This document shows, one piece after another, positions 6,977 to 16,723 of a stretch of 38,735 nucleotides of DNA. Each line of letters begins with the position of its first letter. The stretch's first letter is position 1. A model generated the notes under the pieces. It saw only the letters and a list, made by a program, of their open reading frames with translations, was not told the DNA's origin and did no database searches. A program made the position numbers and the translations under genes. The stretch lies in NCBI GenBank assembly GCA_003223215.1, contig QHYH01000138.1:1-38735 (forward strand), in the 5' to 3' direction. This DNA is from Acidobacteriota bacterium (lineage in GTDB: Bacteria > Acidobacteriota > Terriglobia > Acidiferrales > UBA7541).

Positions 6977-9900
6977 TCACCAAATCCACTTCAAAGCAAA
7001 CTGAATCTGCCGCGACGGAGTCTGAGTTGACGTTATCAACCCCGCGTTGCCAATGGGATTCCCGGTAGAGTCAAAAATGTTCCGGTTGTCAAGGGGAGGC
7101 GCGAAGTTCGTATGATTGATCACGTTGAAGAACTCGGCTCGAAACTGGATGTTGAAGGTGTCGGAGATGCGCTTAATCCGATTGTTTTTGAATACGGACG
7201 AATCGAGGTTTATCAGCCCAGGCCCAATCAGCGTGTTGCGTCCTAGATTTCCGCGAAGCGTGATTGGATTGGGGACACTGAAGCACTCCGTCTTGATATA
7301 GTGATTTGGATTTCCGGGATTTATGGGGGAGGAGCAGCCGGGGGCAGAAAGTAGGTTAGGCACATCAATGTTTGGATCGATACTCTTCACGCCAAGCGTG
7401 TCTCCGCCAAATCCCGGCGTAAACGGAACACCGCTGCTCGCTTCGAACACTCCTCCGACCTGCCACCCACTTACTGTCCACGCCAGGGCGCCTCGTGCCC
7501 ATTTCGGCGTGCTGAGTTCCCAGGTGTAGCTGACTTCCAGATTGTGAGCAACGTTGAAGTCCGCGAGACCTCGATTCAAATTCTGTACAAACCACAGCGG
7601 GCTAGAGATAGAATTGGAGTACTCGTCCCCCACCAGACTTCCGGACGAAGTGTCGATGGTCTTACCCCAAGTATAAGAGCCTTCGAGCTCCCCGCGGCCG
7701 ATTTTGGCCTTTAGCTTGACCTGCAGTGCGTCGTAAAACGAGTTGCCCTGCCAGAGTCCAGCCGTAATGCGCCCGGCATTCAAGTTTAACCTTGTGCCAC
7801 TGCCAACCGGAGACGGCCAGAGATAACCCTGCGGCGTGAGTGATGGTAGAACGATGTCCGCATCTTCCACACGGAAGGGTTGGTGTACGCCCCGCGAGCC
7901 GACATATCCAATTCTGAGGCTGACCTCGGAAGTCAGATCGTGCTCAACGGTTAGGTTCCACTGCATTACATAGTTTCGTTTCGGATGAGGGTCAAAGTAT
8001 CCTTGCCGGAAACTGCTTGTCGAAGCCGCAGCAATGGCGAAGGATCCCGTTGGAAAGGAACCTGCCGGAAGATTCGTCACACTGGCGTGTTGATCGAATG
8101 GTGCTGAAAACAATTCATTGAATTGAATCAAATAAGGAAGGGGCAGTACGTCAAACACACCAAAGCCAGCACTCAGAATAGTCTTACCGTCGCGAAATGG
8201 ATTCAGCGAGAATCCCACACGAGGTTCGAAGTTTCGCAGGGTGGGATTGAAAAATAGTGGATCGCCTAGGTGTGGGGTAGCGGCAGTGAGGCTTCGGAGC
8301 ACGGTGAGATGCCCGTGTACCTCCGTAGGGACAGTCGCGGTTTCATAACGCAACCCCAGATTGATCGTCAGGTTCGGCCGGAAGCGCCAGTCGTCCTGAA
8401 CATACCCTCCTACGACCGTCTGGCGAAATCCGCGCTCAGAAATAGCGCTGGGAATCGCCGCACTCAGTGAGAAAGGTGCGTTGGTCAGAAAGTCGGAAAG
8501 TAAGTTGAACGAGAATTCACCGCCCGGGTCAGAGACCGCCAGTATGTTGTCCCGCATTCGCTCCAGATTTGCGCCGAACTTGACCGAATGAGCCCCCTTC
8601 GTTCGGGCGATATCGTCGCCGGCTTGGATTGAAGTCCAGTGAAAACTGAAATTTGAAGGTGTCCCCAGTCCCCCCGAAAAGAAGGTAAGCCCTGGCACAA
8701 TGATCGCGGGTGCGTTCTTGCCCGGGACCGCGCCAAAGGAAGGGTCGGCTACATGCGAGTTTCCGCTCGGAAAATTGAGACCGGTTATAGCCACCACGCG
8801 ATTCACACCGAAGCGAAACGAATTGCGTAGCTGTGCGCTGAAGGTGTGCGTTTCATGTACCGCGGCGAACTGTCGCTGCGAGTCATAGCCTGTACGTTTG
8901 TCATTCAGTTCGTCCGGCTGTCTCACGTTTCCCTTGTCAAACATATACGTGCCGGAAAGCGCGTCCTGCTCCGAAAACTTGTGGTCCACCTTGGTCGTAA
9001 AATAGTTCTCCGGCGTTACCGTCTGCCCTGCAAATGTGAATACTCCCGTATCGCCCGCCCCAAGTAGCGGCCCATTCGGCAGCGGATAGAAAGCGTTCAG
9101 GAAGGTCTGAACCGTTGCGTCAGGCGTAACTCTCCCAGTAGAAAGGTTTCCCGCGCGCGCTGCTGCGGAAGGGACTGTCGCTACCTGCGTCAGCCCCTGT
9201 GACTGACGCAACCCCTCGTAGTCACCGAAGACGAAGGTGTGCTCCTGCCATATCGGGCCGCCCGCCGATGCTCCAAATTGATTTCGATGAAGAGCTGGCT
9301 TCACATTATCGAAGAAATTCCGCGCATCGAAGGCGCTGTTGCGAATGTACTCGAATGCGCTCCCGTGAAAGCTGTTGGTTCCTGAACGTGTGGAAGCACC
9401 AATGATGCCGCCGGAGGATCGGCCATATTGTGCGGGATAGTTGCTGGTGAGAACGGAGAATTGCTCAACGGCGTCCGATCCCAGGCTGACACCCAGCGCG
9501 CTAGCCGGTGGACCGTTTGAGTAGTCATTCACACTGATTCCGTCGAGTTGCGCATCGTTTTGGCGTGGGCGGCCTCCCGAGATTGTCATTTGTGTTCCAA
9601 AGCCCCGTTGAGCCTGCCCTGTGGATTGCGTGCGCGCAGTGGCTACTCCAGGTTCAAGTGCAGCCAGGTCTGAGGCAGAACGCCCATTCAGAGGTAAGTC
9701 GGTGACGCTTTTTGAAGTCACGACCCCGCTGAGGCCCGATGTGCGACTTTTGTCTGCGCCCGAACCGCTTTCGGTATGCATCAGGATGTCCGCTCGGCTG
9801 TCCTTCCCGGCGGTCATCGTCACATTTGTTCGCGCGTCGGCAAAGCCCGGCGCTGAAACCGTGATCTCGAAGATTCCTGCTGGAAGGCTCGACACGCTGA

Positions 9901-10171
9901 ATGAGCCGTCGTCCTTCGTTGCGACAATCTTGGTGTCACCGTTCCCCATGTTTTTGATGGCGACACGAGCATTCGCAATACGAGCGCCATCAGTGCTGGT
10001 TATTCTCCCGGAAAGGGTTCCCGCGGTGACTTGGGCTCGCAACTGAGCGGGAGCAAAGACGCAAATGATGAGAGCTAGGAGCGCTACGAAATGATGGCGT
10101 TCTATATTTTGATTTGCATCGAAAAGCACAGACGCCGCTAAGAAGAAGGTGTTCTTCATTGCTTTGAACAT
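6977..10171 (-). CDS. Oar-like TonB-dependent receptor with carboxypeptidase-regulatory domain
   Basis: 1064 residues. An unusual 27-residue polar N-terminus precedes the hydrophobic signal core (HFVALLALIICVFAPAQLRAQ). A carboxypeptidase regulatory-like beta-sandwich covers about 50-130 (GTLSGRITSTDGARIANARV, FSVSSLPAGIFEITVSAPGF). The plug follows (about 155-265: VTDLPLNGRSASDLAALEPG, QLDGISVNDY), then a large barrel ending RQIQFALKWIW with a terminal aromatic. GGAGAGGAA directly precedes the ATG; an in-frame ATG four codons later would remove part of the long leader. Such receptors import substrates across the outer membrane using TonB energy, or act in protein secretion (Oar). Its position between propellers C and D suggests they share a ligand. 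Confidence 0.92.
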   Translation of the reverse strand: MFKAMKNTFFLAASVLFDANQNIERHHFVALLALIICVFAPAQLRAQVTAGTLSGRITSTDGARIANARVAIKNMGNGDTKIVATKDDGSFSVSSLPAGIFEITVSAPGFADARTNVTMTAGKDSRADILMHTESGSGADKSRTSGLSGVVTSKSVTDLPLNGRSASDLAALEPGVATARTQSTGQAQRGFGTQMTISGGRPRQNDAQLDGISVNDYSNGPPASALGVSLGSDAVEQFSVLTSNYPAQYGRSSGGIIGASTRSGTNSFHGSAFEYIRNSAFDARNFFDNVKPALHRNQFGASAGGPIWQEHTFVFGDYEGLRQSQGLTQVATVPSAAARAGNLSTGRVTPDATVQTFLNAFYPLPNGPLLGAGDTGVFTFAGQTVTPENYFTTKVDHKFSEQDALSGTYMFDKGNVRQPDELNDKRTGYDSQRQFAAVHETHTFSAQLRNSFRFGVNRVVAITGLNFPSGNSHVADPSFGAVPGKNAPAIIVPGLTFFSGGLGTPSNFSFHWTSIQAGDDIARTKGAHSVKFGANLERMRDNILAVSDPGGEFSFNLLSDFLTNAPFSLSAAIPSAISERGFRQTVVGGYVQDDWRFRPNLTINLGLRYETATVPTEVHGHLTVLRSLTAATPHLGDPLFFNPTLRNFEPRVGFSLNPFRDGKTILSAGFGVFDVLPLPYLIQFNELFSAPFDQHASVTNLPAGSFPTGSFAIAAASTSSFRQGYFDPHPKRNYVMQWNLTVEHDLTSEVSLRIGYVGSRGVHQPFRVEDADIVLPSLTPQGYLWPSPVGSGTRLNLNAGRITAGLWQGNSFYDALQVKLKAKIGRGELEGSYTWGKTIDTSSGSLVGDEYSNSISSPLWFVQNLNRGLADFNVAHNLEVSYTWELSTPKWARGALAWTVSGWQVGGVFEASSGVPFTPGFGGDTLGVKSIDPNIDVPNLLSAPGCSSPINPGNPNHYIKTECFSVPNPITLRGNLGRNTLIGPGLINLDSSVFKNNRIKRISDTFNIQFRAEFFNVINHTNFAPPLDNRNIFDSTGNPIGNAGLITSTQTPSRQIQFALKWIW

Positions 10172-10204
10172 TTCCTCTCCGAAAACTACCCCTCGCTAGA
10201 TGGA

Positions 10205-11179
10205 TTACTGACCCACTTCAAAAACCTGGATCATTGCTGGCGTCGAGCCTTGCTGTCTGACCGCAAGATATAGCCGACCCAATTCTGCAGAGAAGAAATT
10301 TGTGCGCGCCCCCTTAACTGTAGCGAGTCGGGTGATCTCTTTGTAGTGATCGGCGTCCTGCTGCTCAAAAACGGAAATGGCGCCTTCTCCTCCGGAGGCG
10401 TAGATGCGTTTGCGCGACTGATCGTAGAAAACATCGTCGCAATCACCCACTGCCGAAAGCGTTTGAACTATTTTTCCACTCCCCGTATCTATCGCTAGCA
10501 GTCGCGCCGGAAGACGAGTGACCACGAATAGCCGGTGATTTGCTTCGTCCAGTGCCATCGCGTAGTTGTTGAGTGACATTCCGGTGCCCCAAGTTGTCAG
10601 GACTGTCCCTGTCTCTCGGTTCAAAACGGCAATTTTTCTTGATTTGGGCAGGTTCACATAGATTCGAGGACTATTCTTTTCGAGTTGGAACGATTCGGGA
10701 TGTGAATCCAGTTTAATTTCGCCGATCTTCTTGCCTTCGATGTCTAGCTCCCCCAACCCCCCACTCCCGTATCCGACATAAACCCGTTGGCGAGCAGCAT
10801 CGTATCGAAGGTTATCGGCATCGTCGCCGTAATCAACGGTCTTGAGAAGCTTCAAGGAAGTGCCTTCAAATATCTTCACGGTCCCATCTTTTGAACTGGC
10901 GATATAGAGGCGGTCATTGCTCGCGACATAGAGCGCACCCTGCGGTTCTCCGAGCCCAGAGATTGTGTTGGTGCGTTTTCCTGCCTTGAGGTCGATGACT
11001 TCGAGCGTATTATTGCCTAGCGCAGAAACGAACAATCGCTGCCCCTTCACATCCATTGACATGTGGTCGATGCGTCCCTGCACGTCTGGCAGTTCGATTT
11101 CTTTCTCTAATTTGAGGGGATCAGTCGATTGAGCTCCCACCAAGGTTGCTGAGAAGAGCAGCAATGTAACCAGTCGCAT
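10205..11179 (-). CDS. Secreted YncE-type beta-propeller protein (propeller C)
   Basis: 324 residues; a short signal peptide (MRLVTLLLFSATLVGAQ) is followed by blade repeats (RLFVSALGNNTLEVIDL, RLYIASSKDGTVKIF, LRYDAARQRVYVGYG, HRLFVVTRLPARLLAIDTG). AAAGGA lies 6 nt before the ATG. It begins 14 nt after propeller B's stop and ends 33 nt before the receptor start. It shares the GGEGxISVF and DADHY block with propeller D, indicating duplication inside the cluster. There is no catalytic signature of a lactonase or quinoprotein; a binding or scaffold role is inferred. Confidence 0.9.
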   Translation of the reverse strand: MRLVTLLLFSATLVGAQSTDPLKLEKEIELPDVQGRIDHMSMDVKGQRLFVSALGNNTLEVIDLKAGKRTNTISGLGEPQGALYVASNDRLYIASSKDGTVKIFEGTSLKLLKTVDYGDDADNLRYDAARQRVYVGYGSGGLGELDIEGKKIGEIKLDSHPESFQLEKNSPRIYVNLPKSRKIAVLNRETGTVLTTWGTGMSLNNYAMALDEANHRLFVVTRLPARLLAIDTGSGKIVQTLSAVGDCDDVFYDQSRKRIYASGGEGAISVFEQQDADHYKEITRLATVKGARTNFFSAELGRLYLAVRQQGSTPAMIQVFEVGQ

Positions 11180-11193
11180 TTGTGATCCTTTCC

Positions 11194-12246
11194 TCAGGGA
11201 TTGCTCGGAGCTGCTGTAACAGGCTCATAGACCATCATGCGCGCTACGGGCTGGCCATGCTCCTGTTGCTCCGGCGCGTATACCCGATGAGTTGCCGAAT
11301 CCACCGCAAGGCTGTGAACCATTTTCTCTACGGCGAAATCCTCAAGCTTTCGATAGTGGTCCGCATCTTGTGCCTGAAACACAGAAATAAATCCACTGGA
11401 ACAAGCGACATAGATTCGGCCCAAGCCGGGATCAAATTTCACAACGTCGGCGCCTGCCGGCATTGGAAGGTGCGCGATCGATTTGTGAGTGTCTAGACCA
11501 AAGACCGTAAACGTTCGATTCCCACTGCAGAGGATGAATGCACGATGATGTTCCGAATCAACGGCCATGCCATGATTGAATTGGCAGCCATCCACGGGAT
11601 ATTTCCCCAACAACGTGTCTGTTGCCGGATTGATCTCCGCGATTTCATTTGTGTTTCGGAGATTTACGTAGACCTTGCGTGCCGATGAATCATATTGCGG
11701 CATGCCCGTTTCGCTGGGGAATTCTATAGTCTTGACAATCTCATCTTTGTCGACGTCCACGACCGCCACTGCCTTCCCCAAAGTATTCGAGACATAAACC
11801 TTGTGAAAAGGAGCGGCATACGTGCTCCCGTTGGGCTTGGCCGCGGTTGCCAAGCGCTTGACTACTGCCATCGAATGCAGATCGACAATACCGATCTTCT
11901 CTTCGCCCCAATCGGATGTGTAAACCTTACGCGTTTCAGGAACGAATTCGAGGCCAGTGATACCGGGAACGCCGGGAATCGCTTTGACCACCTTGTTTGT
12001 CTTCATGTCGATCACGTACAGAATCCCTGGACCCAAATGAGCCGAAAGCAGAAATTGATCCTCATCGTCTGTGGTCAGATAGTCGAAGCGCTGGCCTTTG
12101 GGACCGGGGAGATCAATCGTCGCAATCTGCTTGAGGGTTTGGCCGGGCAAAGAGGCCGCCAAGACCAGAATTGCGACAAGAGACCTTCGCACGGTGCTCA
12201 TCGCCGTGTCCGAAAGTGCGACCCGCGAATGATCATGTCCAGCCAT
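11194..12246 (-). CDS. Secreted YncE-type beta-propeller protein (propeller B)
   Basis: 350 residues. The ATG overlaps the MFS stop codon as TAATG, implying translational coupling; an in-frame ATG at residue 16 precedes the real hydrophobic signal (RRSLVAILVLAASLPGQ). Blade repeats include KVYTSDWGEEKIGIVDL, KVYVSNTLGKAVAVVDVD and RIYVACSSGFISVF. It is a close paralogue of propeller A: shared RFDYLT, APFHKxYVS, DKDEIVKT, SETGMPQYD, NHGMAxDSEHHRAF and DADHYRKLEDF. The conserved NHG, HH and Cys positions could bind a metal, but this is inference. The N-terminal extension MAGHDHSRVALSDTA is absent from paralogues. Confidence 0.9.
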   Translation of the reverse strand: MAGHDHSRVALSDTAMSTVRRSLVAILVLAASLPGQTLKQIATIDLPGPKGQRFDYLTTDDEDQFLLSAHLGPGILYVIDMKTNKVVKAIPGVPGITGLEFVPETRKVYTSDWGEEKIGIVDLHSMAVVKRLATAAKPNGSTYAAPFHKVYVSNTLGKAVAVVDVDKDEIVKTIEFPSETGMPQYDSSARKVYVNLRNTNEIAEINPATDTLLGKYPVDGCQFNHGMAVDSEHHRAFILCSGNRTFTVFGLDTHKSIAHLPMPAGADVVKFDPGLGRIYVACSSGFISVFQAQDADHYRKLEDFAVEKMVHSLAVDSATHRVYAPEQQEHGQPVARMMVYEPVTAAPSNP

Positions 12247-13523
12247 TAATCTGCCTCTTCCGGTGGCCGGATCGCCGCGAACTCCCTGTACAGCACAAGG
12301 TCATAGGCGATTTTGAGCGTCCCGGCAATGAGGAACGGAATATCAATCAGCGCAGGACGAGAGAACAGGAAGCCAGCAAAAATAGGGCTGATCGCGGCTC
12401 CTGCTGTCCTCGCTACGCCTGTGATTCCACCGGCCGCCGAGCGTTCTTCAGGCCGGACTACGGCCATCGTATAGGACTGTCTGGTCGGCACGTCCATATG
12501 GCTGATGCTGAATCGGACAAGCAGCACCAGCACCGCGAGACTGAGGTTCGGCATAAGCGGCACAAGAATGAGCAAAACATTCGACGGCAAATGCGTCACC
12601 ACCATCGTCCGCACGAGCCCGATACGCGTCGCCAAGCGCGATGCGAGCAGCGCCGAGATTCCCGCCAACACATTGGCCCAGAAGAAAATGAGGCCGAGCT
12701 TCAACGGAGGAACCCCGAATCGCAGATAGAACCAATATGCGGCAAAGCTTTGCACTACAAAACCACCACCGAAGGAGTCGAGGGCGAACAAGCTCGATAA
12801 CTTCAAAACAATCGAGCGGGAACGACCAACACCGAGAAAATCCCTTGCGGATACTCCACTGGCTGGCGTCGCAGACATATCGGCTTCCGCGGAGGACGAC
12901 AAGCGTGTGAATAAGAACGCCAGCGCCACTCCAAGGGCGGCGTAGAGAAGGACTACTACACGGTAGCTGTCGGAAGTAGAGAGGGATGCCTTCTGCACAA
13001 CCCCCGCAGCTGCGCCGCCGCAGAAGGCGCCGAGAGCCGTTGCAAGCGAACCTGCCAGCGTGTACCACGCGAATACTTCCGTGCGGCTGCGGGCAGGAAC
13101 CACGTGGGACAGGGCGGCTTGTTCGATCGAAAGGAACGGCCCGACTTCGTGACCGCTCGGACTGATCACGCCGATGGTCCCCGCGACGATCAAGAAGAGA
13201 AGATTCTTTGTTGATGCGAATGCGACGCCCGCGCCGGCCATGAGAATGGCTCCGACGATCAGCATGCGCCGCCGTCCAATTCGGTCGGCTTGAGTCGTGA
13301 GCAGAAGAGAAATCGCCATGTCGCCAGCGAGCGTCAGCGTCAGCAGCACTCCCACCTGGGCTTCGCTTAGGCCAAGACTGACCAGATAGAAGACCAGGAT
13401 GACCGACAGCGCGCCGTACGCGAAGAGCCGCGTAAACCGGGAAACGAACAGGAGTACACCATCCCTCGGCAACGTGCGGAGCGAAGCCGGTATAAGATCC
13501 CTTATCGACAGCGAACTCGCCAA
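12246..13523 (-). CDS. Major facilitator superfamily transporter
   Basis: About 425 residues with roughly 12 hydrophobic segments. The inter-TM2/3 MFS motif appears as TQADRIGRRRMLIVG. The open frame extends to 13616 but would overlap propeller A; TTG at 13523 is preferred because AAGAAGG lies 6 nt upstream, inside a purine-rich GGGAGGAGAGGAAGAAGG run, and it leaves a 40-nt gap after propeller A. The stop overlaps propeller B's ATG by one base. MFS genes accompany chrB in some chromate-resistance loci, but the substrate cannot be read from the sequence; export of a small molecule or ion across the inner membrane is the general family role. Confidence 0.85.
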   Translation of the reverse strand: MASSLSIRDLIPASLRTLPRDGVLLFVSRFTRLFAYGALSVILVFYLVSLGLSEAQVGVLLTLTLAGDMAISLLLTTQADRIGRRRMLIVGAILMAGAGVAFASTKNLLFLIVAGTIGVISPSGHEVGPFLSIEQAALSHVVPARSRTEVFAWYTLAGSLATALGAFCGGAAAGVVQKASLSTSDSYRVVVLLYAALGVALAFLFTRLSSSAEADMSATPASGVSARDFLGVGRSRSIVLKLSSLFALDSFGGGFVVQSFAAYWFYLRFGVPPLKLGLIFFWANVLAGISALLASRLATRIGLVRTMVVTHLPSNVLLILVPLMPNLSLAVLVLLVRFSISHMDVPTRQSYTMAVVRPEERSAAGGITGVARTAGAAISPIFAGFLFSRPALIDIPFLIAGTLKIAYDLVLYREFAAIRPPEEAD

Positions 13524-13563
13524 CGGAAGCCTTCTTCCTCTCCTCCCAAGTCGCGCACAGCAA

Positions 13564-14601
13564 TTAGCGATCTCCAACTGCCTCGTAGACGACCATCCGC
13601 GCGACCGGCTTGCCATCCACTTCCTGTTCCGGTGTGTATAGCCGATGCGTTTTCTGGTCCACGGCTACCGTGTGTACCGCGTGCTGGACTCGAAAGTCTT
13701 CGAGCTTGCGGTAATGATCCGCGTCGTCCTCATGAAAAACGGAGATGGCACCGCTGTAGCACGCGACGTAGATGCGCTGAAGCCCAGGATCGAACTTGAT
13801 GACATCCGGTCCGCCTGCCAGCGGCAGAAACGCAATGGGGACGTTCTTGTCCAGATCGAAGACGGTCATCAGTTCGTTTCCCTCACAGGAAAGGAACGCG
13901 CGGTGGTGCTCCGAGTCAAGCGCCATGCCGTGATTTCCCTTGCATTTCCCGACCGGGTACCGGCCTACAACTTCGTCGGTCGCGGGATCAATGACAGCAA
14001 AAATGTTCTGGTCCTGGAGGTTCACGTAGACCTTCCGCGCCACGGGATCGTATTGCGGCATCCCCGTTTCGCTGTCAAAGTGCAGAGTCTTCACGATCTC
14101 GTCTTTGTTTACATCGACGATTGCTTCGGCTTTCCCTCGCTCATCCGAAACGTACAGTTTGTGAAAGGGAGCAGCGTAAGCACTCCCGTCCGGCTTCGAT
14201 TCTGTTTTCAGTTTCTTGATGACCTTCATCTGCTTGAGGTCCACCACGCCAATCGTGTTGTCATGGGCGTTCGAGGTATAGAACTTCTTCAGTTCCGGAA
14301 CGTACTCGACACCTTCGGCTCCGGGCGTATCCGTAACAGTTGCGACCACCCTGTTTGTGGCTAGGTCGATCACGTATGTCTGATCGGCGGCGAGATGCGC
14401 GGAGATCAGATAGTGGTCGTCCGTATCAATCGTGAGATAGTCGAACCGTTTCCCGACCGGACCAGGCAGATCGAACTCTGCTATTTTCTTGAGAGTAGGG
14501 CCGCTCGATTGAACGGCCCCCGCGGGCGCGAGCATCGGAGCGAGTGTTAGAGCCACGACCACGGCACCGCCCAGCTTTAAGTGTGTTCTGGTCATTTCCA
14601 T
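13564..14601 (-). CDS. Secreted YncE-type beta-propeller protein (propeller A)
   Basis: 345 residues; the signal region TRTHLKLGGAVVVALTLAPM is followed by a Pro/Ala/Gly linker and propeller blades (KFYTSNAHDNTIGVVDLKQM, KLYVSDERGKAEAIVDVN, RIYVACYSGAISVF). ATG lies 3 nt after the DUF1259 stop, with GTAGGAAATGG before it; the in-frame ATG two codons on (MTRTHL) is an alternative. The NHGMALDSEHHRAFLSCEGN block holds clustered His and Cys also present in propeller B. It is paralogous to B, with 40 nt to the MFS start. Confidence 0.9.
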   Translation of the reverse strand: MEMTRTHLKLGGAVVVALTLAPMLAPAGAVQSSGPTLKKIAEFDLPGPVGKRFDYLTIDTDDHYLISAHLAADQTYVIDLATNRVVATVTDTPGAEGVEYVPELKKFYTSNAHDNTIGVVDLKQMKVIKKLKTESKPDGSAYAAPFHKLYVSDERGKAEAIVDVNKDEIVKTLHFDSETGMPQYDPVARKVYVNLQDQNIFAVIDPATDEVVGRYPVGKCKGNHGMALDSEHHRAFLSCEGNELMTVFDLDKNVPIAFLPLAGGPDVIKFDPGLQRIYVACYSGAISVFHEDDADHYRKLEDFRVQHAVHTVAVDQKTHRLYTPEQEVDGKPVARMVVYEAVGDR

Positions 14602-14604
14602 TTC

Positions 14605-15486
14605 CTACTTGATAGCGATGTGGCTCAGGGCGGCCTTGATTCCCGCCGCAACGGACGCCGTATTGTCATTAGCCCAGAAGTGCATAAAGAAAAGGCGAGG
14701 CTGCTCCGTAAGCATGTGACTGTGCAGCGCCGTTACGGAAATATGGTGTACCTCCAACGCTGAAATGACCGGATTGACCTCCTCAGCTGTCAGTACAAAA
14801 TCGCCGGTCGTAGCGACTTTGCCGGCCTCCGTCTCCTGAAAATTGATCGACTCCGCTACCCCTTGTGGCGAAGCGAGTGTCATATTGCCCTCCGTAATGG
14901 CCTCAGAACGCGCCAAGCCAAAGGAAAGCACGCCACCTCTGAGAGTGCCCTGCCGCCCGATCGTGTCGTTCACGGTCTTGACCCATTCTGGAGGAGTGGC
15001 GGGCTCAGGTGCCGGCGCCGCGGGTTTCTCAAGAGGTGTCTTTGAAACCGCGAGAGCGGCACGCAAAGAACCCGCAATCTGAGGCGCGCTACCGTGCCCC
15101 ATGTAATGCATGTACATCACGTGCGGCGTCTCACCGAGTAGGTGATTGTGTACAGCAGTGATTTCGAAACCAGCGGAGCGCAGCTTCTCCATGACCGGAT
15201 TGACTTCGGAGTCGAGCAGCACTAGGTCTCCCATCACCGTGGCGTTCTCGTCCGTTCCCGAAAAAGCGGCCCACGATCCCAAAGCTAAGCCCGCTTTAAC
15301 TGACACTCCTTGTACGCTCACATGCAAGTCAGTCCGAGGGAAACCCACTCTATAGACTTCTCCGGCCTTCTGGCCTGAACGGCCGAGAGCCTGGTCAATG
15401 GCCGAAGTGTTGAGCCCTTGGCTTCTCGCGGCGAGCGGAACAAACAGAACACCCGCGAGAACCAAACAACGTACTCCTCCAATCAT
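14605..15486 (-). CDS. Exported protein with two DUF1259 (LppY/LpqO-type) domains
   Basis: About 293 residues. ATG at 15486 is chosen over 15498 because GGAGG sits 5 nt upstream of it. The signal peptide (VRCLVLAGVLFVPLAARSQG) is followed by two tandem DUF1259 copies, about 20-135 and 160-290, joined by a Pro/Ala/Glu linker (KPAAPAPEPATPPE). Copy 1 has the His-rich block VHNHLLGETPHVMYMHYMGH; copy 2 keeps only part (LHSHMLTEQPRLFFMHFW), having lost several His. DUF1259/LppY-LpqO proteins are exported and uncharacterised biochemically; the His cluster looks like a metal site. It lies 49 nt after the RND adaptor and 3 nt before propeller A. Confidence 0.9.
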   Translation of the reverse strand: MIGGVRCLVLAGVLFVPLAARSQGLNTSAIDQALGRSGQKAGEVYRVGFPRTDLHVSVQGVSVKAGLALGSWAAFSGTDENATVMGDLVLLDSEVNPVMEKLRSAGFEITAVHNHLLGETPHVMYMHYMGHGSAPQIAGSLRAALAVSKTPLEKPAAPAPEPATPPEWVKTVNDTIGRQGTLRGGVLSFGLARSEAITEGNMTLASPQGVAESINFQETEAGKVATTGDFVLTAEEVNPVISALEVHHISVTALHSHMLTEQPRLFFMHFWANDNTASVAAGIKAALSHIAIK

Positions 15487-15535
15487 GACTGCCTCCATTT
15501 AGAAATAGCGAGATTCAAATACGCGGCTGGTAAGG

Positions 15536-16723
15536 TCATTTCAACGGGCGCTGCTGCTCGGCTGCCGCCACTTGCGCGTTCACTCGTGTACCTGGGCGCA
15601 GTTCATCGGTTCCCCGCACAGCGACTTCATCTCCTTCATGCACGTCACCAAAAACCTCGGTCAGCTTTCCATCCACTTCCCCAGTGCTGACGTTGACCCA
15701 TTCTGAATTGCCATTGCGAATGCGAACAACAAAAGTGGCTTCCGTCGTTCGCGCGACTGCCGAAGTCGGGACAAAAAGCGTTGGCTCAGTGCGACGAACC
15801 AGCCAAAGGACTTCGGGAAACATCCCGGAACTCAAACGCCCGTCCGAATTGTTGACGTCTAGTTCGACCGGCATGGTCCGCGTTTTCACGTCCACGGAAT
15901 GAGCAACACGGGCAATCGTTCCCGCGAATTTCTGACTGGGGAACGCAGGGACGCTGAACTCAACCTTGCTTCCGACGTCGATGCCCGTCGCATATTTCTC
16001 TGGGACAGGAACAACGAGCCGGAGCCTGGCGGTCTTTTCGACCCGTAGCATTGGCATGCCCGCTCCCGAGCTACTTGTTGCAGGCCCCACGAGAGATCCC
16101 GGATGTACGTTCCGTTCCGTCACAATGCCGTCGAGAGGAGCCCGCACTTGGAGGTACCCTTCGATTTCTATGACCGACTTTAGTGCCGATTTCGCCGCTT
16201 CCGCGCTCTCGCGGAGCGCTTGGAGTCGCGCACGGTCTGCTTCGGCGCCCTTCTGGGCGATCTCCAAATCATTTCCAGCAACTACTCCGGGGGTAGCAGA
16301 GGCGCTCTTCAAGCGTTCGTAGGTGCTCTGGTTGGAGGCGAGCTTGGCTTCCGCCTCAGCACGCTGCGCCTCGGCGGCCTGGAGTTTGGACTGTGCTTCA
16401 GCTCGCTGTGCCGCGACTTCTGGCGCAACTAGCCGGGCCATCAGCTGTCCAGCCTTCACGCGCGACCCGCGATCCACGCTGATCGAATCAACATAAGCCG
16501 TTACTTTTGGAAAAACGGCCACAGCCTCGTATGCCTGAAGTTCTCCTGGTAACCGCGTCGCTATGGACAGTTTCTTTGACGTAACCTTAGCCACTTCGAC
16601 GGTTGGTGTAGGCGACGCCGTTCCCTGAGCACTGGTGCTGGAGCCCGAATTCGTGCCGCAAGAAGCGCAAAAGCTGAGTGTCGTACAAAGGATTAGAATC
16701 AACGGAATCCGGGCTTGCGTCAT
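15536..16723 (-). CDS. RND efflux periplasmic adaptor (membrane-fusion protein)
   Basis: 395 residues. A lipoprotein-type leader ([17 protein letters not shown]) suggests anchoring at Cys22. A Ser/Thr-rich linker is followed by the lipoyl/barrel-sandwich halves ([40 protein letters not shown]) that bracket an Ala/Glu/Lys-rich coiled-coil hairpin (about 105-185). The beta-barrel and membrane-proximal domains follow ([34 protein letters not shown]). It joins the inner-membrane pump to the TolC-type channel. The ATG overlaps the pump stop as ATGA, with GGAGGA 5 nt upstream inside the pump gene, so translation is coupled. Confidence 0.93.
   Translation of the reverse strand: MTQARIPLILILCTTLSFCASCGTNSGSSTSAQGTASPTPTVEVAKVTSKKLSIATRLPGELQAYEAVAVFPKVTAYVDSISVDRGSRVKAGQLMARLVAPEVAAQRAEAQSKLQAAEAQRAEAEAKLASNQSTYERLKSASATPGVVAGNDLEIAQKGAEADRARLQALRESAEAAKSALKSVIEIEGYLQVRAPLDGIVTERNVHPGSLVGPATSSSGAGMPMLRVEKTARLRLVVPVPEKYATGIDVGSKVEFSVPAFPSQKFAGTIARVAHSVDVKTRTMPVELDVNNSDGRLSSGMFPEVLWLVRRTEPTLFVPTSAVARTTEATFVVRIRNGNSEWVNVSTGEVDGKLTEVFGDVHEGDEVAVRGTDELRPGTRVNAQVAAAEQQRPLK

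Noticed and set aside
12448-13563. 371-codon minus-strand frame overlapping the MFS gene
   Set aside because: Arg/Ser/His-rich shadow of the MFS gene in a different frame, with no family resemblance.
13524-13616. Longer start for the MFS gene
   Set aside because: It would overlap propeller A; the TTG at 13523 has a good ribosome site and leads into the first transmembrane helix.
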